Source: Opitutia bacterium
Lineage (GTDB): Bacteria > Verrucomicrobiota > Verrucomicrobiia > Opitutales > Coraliomargaritaceae
Length of the DNA: 11,547 nt
Assembly: GCA_003503355.1 (NCBI GenBank)
Contig: DOCS01000246.1
Location: forward strand, 1 to 11,547
Direction of reading: 5' to 3'
Made by a program: the position numbers and the translations under genes. The notes beneath the pieces are model-generated. The model did no database searches and was not told where the DNA came from. It was given only the letters and a program-made list of their open reading frames with translations. This document shows, piece after piece, positions 8,627 through 11,547 of the stretch (positions are counted from its first letter, which is position 1; the number at the start of each line of letters is the position of its first letter).

Positions 8627-9094
8627 ATGATCGTTTCGATCCAACGGCAGGAACTTGCACTGCTGCTCGACGGTAAAGTGCAAAGAATTTTTCGAATTTC
8701 GACCTCGAAGAATCCCCCGTCCTGCCGCGCCAACTCGTTTGGCACACCCACCGGATTGCATGCGGCGGCGAATAAAATCGGCGACCGTGCGCCAGCCGGC
8801 ATGGTGTTCAAGGGACGGGTTGCGACCGGTCAGCATTTTTCCGAATATCCACTTGAGGCACAGCAGCGCAATCTAATCACCAGCCGCATTCTACGCCTGC
8901 GCGGATTGCAGCCCGGACACAACTCGGGGGACGACTGCGACTCCTACGAGCGTTACATTTATATCCACGGGACCAACCACGAGGAGCGCATCGGCGAGCC
9001 GTTTAGTGGTGGCTGCGTTGAAATGCGCAATGCGGAAATGATCGAGCTATTCGATGCGACCGCCGAGGGCGATCTGGTTTGGATTTGCGCTTAG
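8627..9094 (+). CDS. YkuD-fold L,D-transpeptidase-like protein without signal peptide
   Basis: A 155-residue protein made up almost entirely of the YkuD (L,D-transpeptidase catalytic) domain. The N-terminal strand IVSIQRQELALLLDGK (2-17), then ISTSKN (24-29), FGTPTG (38-43), KIGDRAPAG (50-58) and the active-site region IHGTNHEERIGEPFSGGCVEM (His114 to Cys130) follow family order. Active enzymes form 3-3 cross-links in peptidoglycan or attach proteins to it in the periplasm. Two things are odd: there is no signal peptide or membrane anchor, and the motif around Cys130 reads SGGCVEM where SHGCIRM is usual. The frame is open from an ATG at 8546, but that would overlap the asd start codon on the other strand and the asd promoter; the ATG at 8627 begins exactly where the domain does. 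TTG at 8600 is a further alternative. Fold is sure, activity and location uncertain. Confidence 0.82.
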   Translation: MIVSIQRQELALLLDGKVQRIFRISTSKNPPSCRANSFGTPTGLHAAANKIGDRAPAGMVFKGRVATGQHFSEYPLEAQQRNLITSRILRLRGLQPGHNSGDDCDSYERYIYIHGTNHEERIGEPFSGGCVEMRNAEMIELFDATAEGDLVWICA

Positions 9095-9198
9095 ACCGCG
9101 GATCAGACTAAATAAGTGCGTACACTTTTCGCGTTCGCCCCACTATCCATCGCTGCGGTGCGCAATTGCCGCCCCAGCATCGATTTCCCTTAAATGCC

Positions 9199-10467
9199 AT
9201 GAAACGCTCATCTGTTTTTCTCTACCTCGGCCTGTGGTGCGCCAGCCTTGCACTTTCCTTTGTCGCTGGTCGCGGATTTGGGTCCGCAGATGTTAACCAC
9301 GTGCCTCCCAGTCATCAGCACCAACCAGATGTGACCCTGTGGCAGGCGCAGACTATGCGCACGCCATTGAACCCGCCCCCAGAGGCAGAAGAGACGACGC
9401 TAGGCAGCTTGGCACTGGGAACTGAGACCGAGGCAAGGGTGGCGCTACTTGACCGCGAAACTAGCGTGCACACTCATCGCTTGCTAGAAGCCGCTTTTGC
9501 CTTGCCGCTGTCAGATCCACGCCGATCGAAAGAAATCCGTGACTTGCTTGGACACTTAGCGCGCAGCGATCCGCGAGCAGCGTTGGAATTGTCCGATGGC
9601 ATCACCTCGCTGCGGGAGGCGCAACGTGCGCGCCGCCAGATTCTCGAGCAATGGGCCACCCATGATCCGATGACTGCACTGGCGTGGGCGACGGATGCAT
9701 TAACCGATGTCCCCACCAATCTGCGCAATTCGCAGATGCTGGCGATTCTGCGCGGCTTTGCGCAGACCAACGCCGCGGGCGCTTTTCAATATGCCAACGC
9801 GCTCGATGACAGCACCCCTAGCGCCATGCGCCTAAAAGAGCGCCTACTGAGTGAAGTGATTGAAACACAAATTCGCGGCGGCGGCTTGCAGGACGCACAG
9901 ACCACGATTGCGCTGATGCCCGAAGGTCAAAGCAAAAATAATTTACAGCGAGAGCTGGTCAACGAGTGGGCGGCGTTTGATCCACAAAGCGCCGCGGCCT
10001 ACGTTCAATCCCTAGGAGACGGCGCACCCAGCAACTTGAAGAGCGACCTGATTGAGGAGTGGGCGAAAAAAGATCCTCCAGCAGCCGCCACTTGGTTAAA
10101 TTCGCTGCCTGAAGGCGATCCCGCCTTTGCAAAAGCCTCAGCCACCATCACACGGGAGTGGACCCTCTACGACCTCGCCGCCTCCTCCGAATGGCTCAAC
10201 TCGTTACCCGCTTCGCCGCAGTTGGATCGTGCGGTCGCGGCCTATACTGCGCGCGCATCGCAAGAAGACCCAGCCACTGCGATGAGCTGGGCGGAATCGA
10301 TCAACAACGACGGATTACGCACCCGAATGATGCAAAAGGTGGCCGGCAGCTGGAAAAGCAACGATCCCGCGGCCTTCTCGACTTACCTCGATGGCGGAGA
10401 CTTTAACAGCAAACAACGCAAGCTGCTCGAATCCGCAAAGGCATGGCCAAGCAACCGTCGAGACTGA
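9199..10467 (+). CDS. Signal-anchored protein of ~32-residue helical 'DP..A..W' repeats, function unknown
   Basis: A 422-residue protein. Residues 5-25 form a hydrophobic signal peptide or membrane anchor after a short basic start (MKRSS), so the body is outside the cytoplasmic membrane. Residues 30-90 look low in structure (Pro, Gln, Thr, Glu rich). From about 117 to 400 runs a tandem array with a period of 31-33 residues, each unit reading roughly 'W...DP.AA..W..SL......'. Asp-Pro or equivalent falls at 124, 156, 261, 292, 325 (here Asp-Leu), 357 and 389; between 157 and 261 the units are more diverged. This predicts an alpha-solenoid, a scaffold or binding surface. Similar repeat proteins are abundant in Verrucomicrobia and Planctomycetes but I know of no assigned role. 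Start at 9199 places the anchor at the N-terminus; the ATG at 9166 would add 11 residues ahead of it. Conserved catalytic residues were not seen. Confidence 0.8.
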   Translation: MKRSSVFLYLGLWCASLALSFVAGRGFGSADVNHVPPSHQHQPDVTLWQAQTMRTPLNPPPEAEETTLGSLALGTETEARVALLDRETSVHTHRLLEAAFALPLSDPRRSKEIRDLLGHLARSDPRAALELSDGITSLREAQRARRQILEQWATHDPMTALAWATDALTDVPTNLRNSQMLAILRGFAQTNAAGAFQYANALDDSTPSAMRLKERLLSEVIETQIRGGGLQDAQTTIALMPEGQSKNNLQRELVNEWAAFDPQSAAAYVQSLGDGAPSNLKSDLIEEWAKKDPPAAATWLNSLPEGDPAFAKASATITREWTLYDLAASSEWLNSLPASPQLDRAVAAYTARASQEDPATAMSWAESINNDGLRTRMMQKVAGSWKSNDPAAFSTYLDGGDFNSKQRKLLESAKAWPSNRRD

Positions 10468-10543
10468 AAAATGAAACATGTTCACTAATCTATCTTTGCG
10501 GTTGAAAACGAGGGCGCCGCGCCTAACTTGCGACTCTTTACTT

Positions 10544-11086
10544 ATGCACCCCTACCCCAATGATTCGACACCTGAAGCACCACGCGACTGGTTTTGCCTG
10601 CGCACGCAAACCAAACGGGAACACATTGCGGCTGCGATCCTCTCAAATATCGATTCGGTGGAGACCTTTTGCCCCCGAATCAGCCAGATAAAGAAAACGA
10701 GGACCGGCAAAAAACGCTTTGTCGAGGCGATGTTTCCAGGCTATATTTTCGCACGCTTTTCACTGCAGGATCATTACAGACGCGTCATCCACAGCCAAGG
10801 CGTCTCGGGTATCGTCGGACGCGGCGACCAGAAGGCAGTCCCCGAGAAACTTATATCGGATTTACGCGCCAGCCTCCCGGATGCAATTATGGAGGCCCCG
10901 GACCTCAGCATCGAACCAGGCGCACAGGTTGAATTAGTCTCCGGGTCCCTCAAGGGCTTGAATGGCAAAGTCCTAGCGCAACTCCCATCCGGTAATCGAA
11001 TTCAGATCCTGCTAGAGTTCCTGGGGCAGGAAATCACCGTGGCGGCCAATGCCGATGATGTGTTACTGGCCTCGGAGGACGAGTAA
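10544..11086 (+). CDS. NusG/RfaH-like transcription antitermination factor
   Basis: A 180-residue specialised NusG paralogue. The N-terminal NGN domain (about 15-110) shows DWFCLRTQTKREHIAAAIL, the hallmark MFPGYIFARF (63-72) and GVSGIVGRG (86-94); the C-terminal KOW domain spans about 122-170 (IEPGAQVELVSGSLKGLNGKV and following). Such proteins bind the RNA polymerase clamp coiled-coil and suppress pausing or couple transcription to translation. Housekeeping nusG normally lies between secE and rplK, which are absent here, so this is one of the RfaH/UpxY/LoaP-like specialists that serve long operons, often for surface polysaccharide. The frame can also start at the ATG at 10478, 10 bp after the repeat-protein stop, adding 22 residues with no family match; I prefer 10544. 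No ops-like or JUMPstart element was recognised nearby, so its target operon is not visible. Confidence 0.86.
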   Translation: MHPYPNDSTPEAPRDWFCLRTQTKREHIAAAILSNIDSVETFCPRISQIKKTRTGKKRFVEAMFPGYIFARFSLQDHYRRVIHSQGVSGIVGRGDQKAVPEKLISDLRASLPDAIMEAPDLSIEPGAQVELVSGSLKGLNGKVLAQLPSGNRIQILLEFLGQEITVAANADDVLLASEDE

Positions 11087-11423
11087 TCTGAATACGTGCG
11101 CAATGCACCGAAGCCAATAGTCACCAACAGGAAACATGAGTGTCAGTCCGCCATAGGAAAGCGCGGACACTCCGCTCGATCGAGTTGACCTCGGCGACTG
11201 TAACCGTGCGTCTAGCGCTTTTTTTGGCGCAAGACGCTCAGGCAGATTCCCTTCAAAAAATACAAGGTCACCAATCACAGACAACGCACTCCACAGAGGC
11301 CCGAGTTCAACAGCAACGGCAAAAATTATCGGGCCAGCGGGTCCGCAACATCTCGTTTGAGAGGCGCTGACGTCTCGCCGACTTTTCAGTGATACGGCAG
11401 ATCATCCACGAGCGTTCACGCGA
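11087..11423. other. Intergenic region between convergent NusG-like and GH92-like genes
   Basis: This 337-bp stretch holds no convincing gene. Short open frames exist on both strands but have no family signature. Visible structures: a hairpin of 11139-11151 with 11163-11171 (AGTGTC and CGC pairing with GCG and GACACT, a 4-nt bulge), a T7 run at 11219-11225 flanked by short GCGC arms, and two 9-bp near-repeats GATCATYCA at 11400 and 11422. None is a clear intrinsic terminator, although both converging genes should need one. Confidence 0.5.
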
Positions 11424-11547
11424 TCATTCATTGCGGCTTCCTAGAAAGGATGCCGTGCCCCATTGTTGATTGGGCTGCGGCCCGAGCCACAGGTCCAGCA
11501 ACCCGCCGCGAGCGAAGTCTTCATGGTAAAACCAGCAGTCGTCGAGG
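11424..11547 (-). CDS. C-terminal end of a GH92-type (alpha-mannosidase family) glycoside hydrolase, partial
   Basis: The - strand is open from the right edge to a TGA at 11426-11424, giving 40 residues in the frame whose first full codon is 11546-11544. They include CWFYHEDFARGGLLDLWLG followed by PQPNQQWG, the pattern that closes GH92 proteins (a '..W..HEDI..GG.L.F.MG..PN..WG' ending). GH92 enzymes are calcium-dependent exo-acting alpha-mannosidases, usually secreted, that trim N-glycans and mannans. The catalytic residues lie outside the window, so activity cannot be judged. It converges with the NusG-like gene. The identification rests on a short segment and is moderate in confidence. Confidence 0.65.
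   Translation of the reverse strand, partial: LDDCWFYHEDFARGGLLDLWLGPQPNQQWGTASFLGSRNE

Noticed and set aside
11211..11231. T7 run flanked by GCGC as a terminator for the NusG-like gene
   Set aside because: The stem is only 4-5 bp and the T-run is in the loop, not after the stem.
11063..11370. Short frames on both strands right of the NusG-like gene (11063-11284 - and 11140-11370 +)
   Set aside because: No family signature, no ribosome site, biased composition; they cross visible inverted repeats and look non-coding.

Overview
The window reads as a stretch of bacterial chromosome, densely coded and about 55-60% GC. It carries housekeeping genes on both strands and no mobile element, integrase, CRISPR array, tRNA or rRNA that I can recognise. 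I infer a Verrucomicrobia-type organism, most likely Opitutae/Puniceicoccales-like. The reasons are the Dxs variant GDAAFTCG motif that I recall from the Chlamydiae/Verrucomicrobia side, the rarity of Shine-Dalgarno sequences, a signal-anchored protein of 'W..DP.AA..W' repeats, a GH92-like glycosidase end, and the mix of families. This is an impression from protein similarity, not a computed placement.

Layout. (1) 1-2080, + strand: the 3' three-quarters of dxs (isoprenoid precursor synthesis), then a DUF1643 protein. (2) 2081-3037: an AT-richer leader and a stand-alone DJ-1/PfpI-type protein, closed by a hairpin shared with the opposing genes. (3) 3095-5096, - strand: rsmJ-like 16S rRNA methyltransferase, then a U32 family gene (the RlhA/TrhP type of RNA hydroxylation factor), then a single-cluster ferredoxin that overlaps it by 4 bp. 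The U32 gene is broken: it has an in-frame TAG after 52 codons and two apparent internal deletions, one of which shifts the frame. (4) 5304-7369, + strand: a six-to-seven-helix MscS-type mechanosensitive channel and a TlyA-type rRNA 2'-O-methyltransferase. (5) 7484-8606, - strand: asd (aspartate-semialdehyde dehydrogenase) with a clear intrinsic terminator and a candidate promoter with a perfect TTGACA box. (6) 8627-11086, + strand: a YkuD/L,D-transpeptidase-fold protein without signal peptide, an exported or membrane-anchored protein of about seven 32-residue helical repeats, and a NusG/RfaH-like elongation-factor paralogue. (7) 11087-11423: intergenic. (8) 11424-11547, - strand: the last 40 residues of what looks like a GH92 alpha-mannosidase family enzyme, entering from the right edge.

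How they fit: most genes are independent housekeeping units. The clearest theme is rRNA/tRNA modification (RsmJ-like, U32 plus ferredoxin, TlyA), with cell-envelope functions as a second theme (Asd for diaminopimelate, L,D-transpeptidase fold, MscS, anchored repeat protein). I do not see a convincing new multi-gene system. The points most worth a second look are the decayed U32 gene beside its intact ferredoxin, the repeat protein, the altered active-site motif of the L,D-transpeptidase, and the NusG paralogue facing a glycosidase gene.
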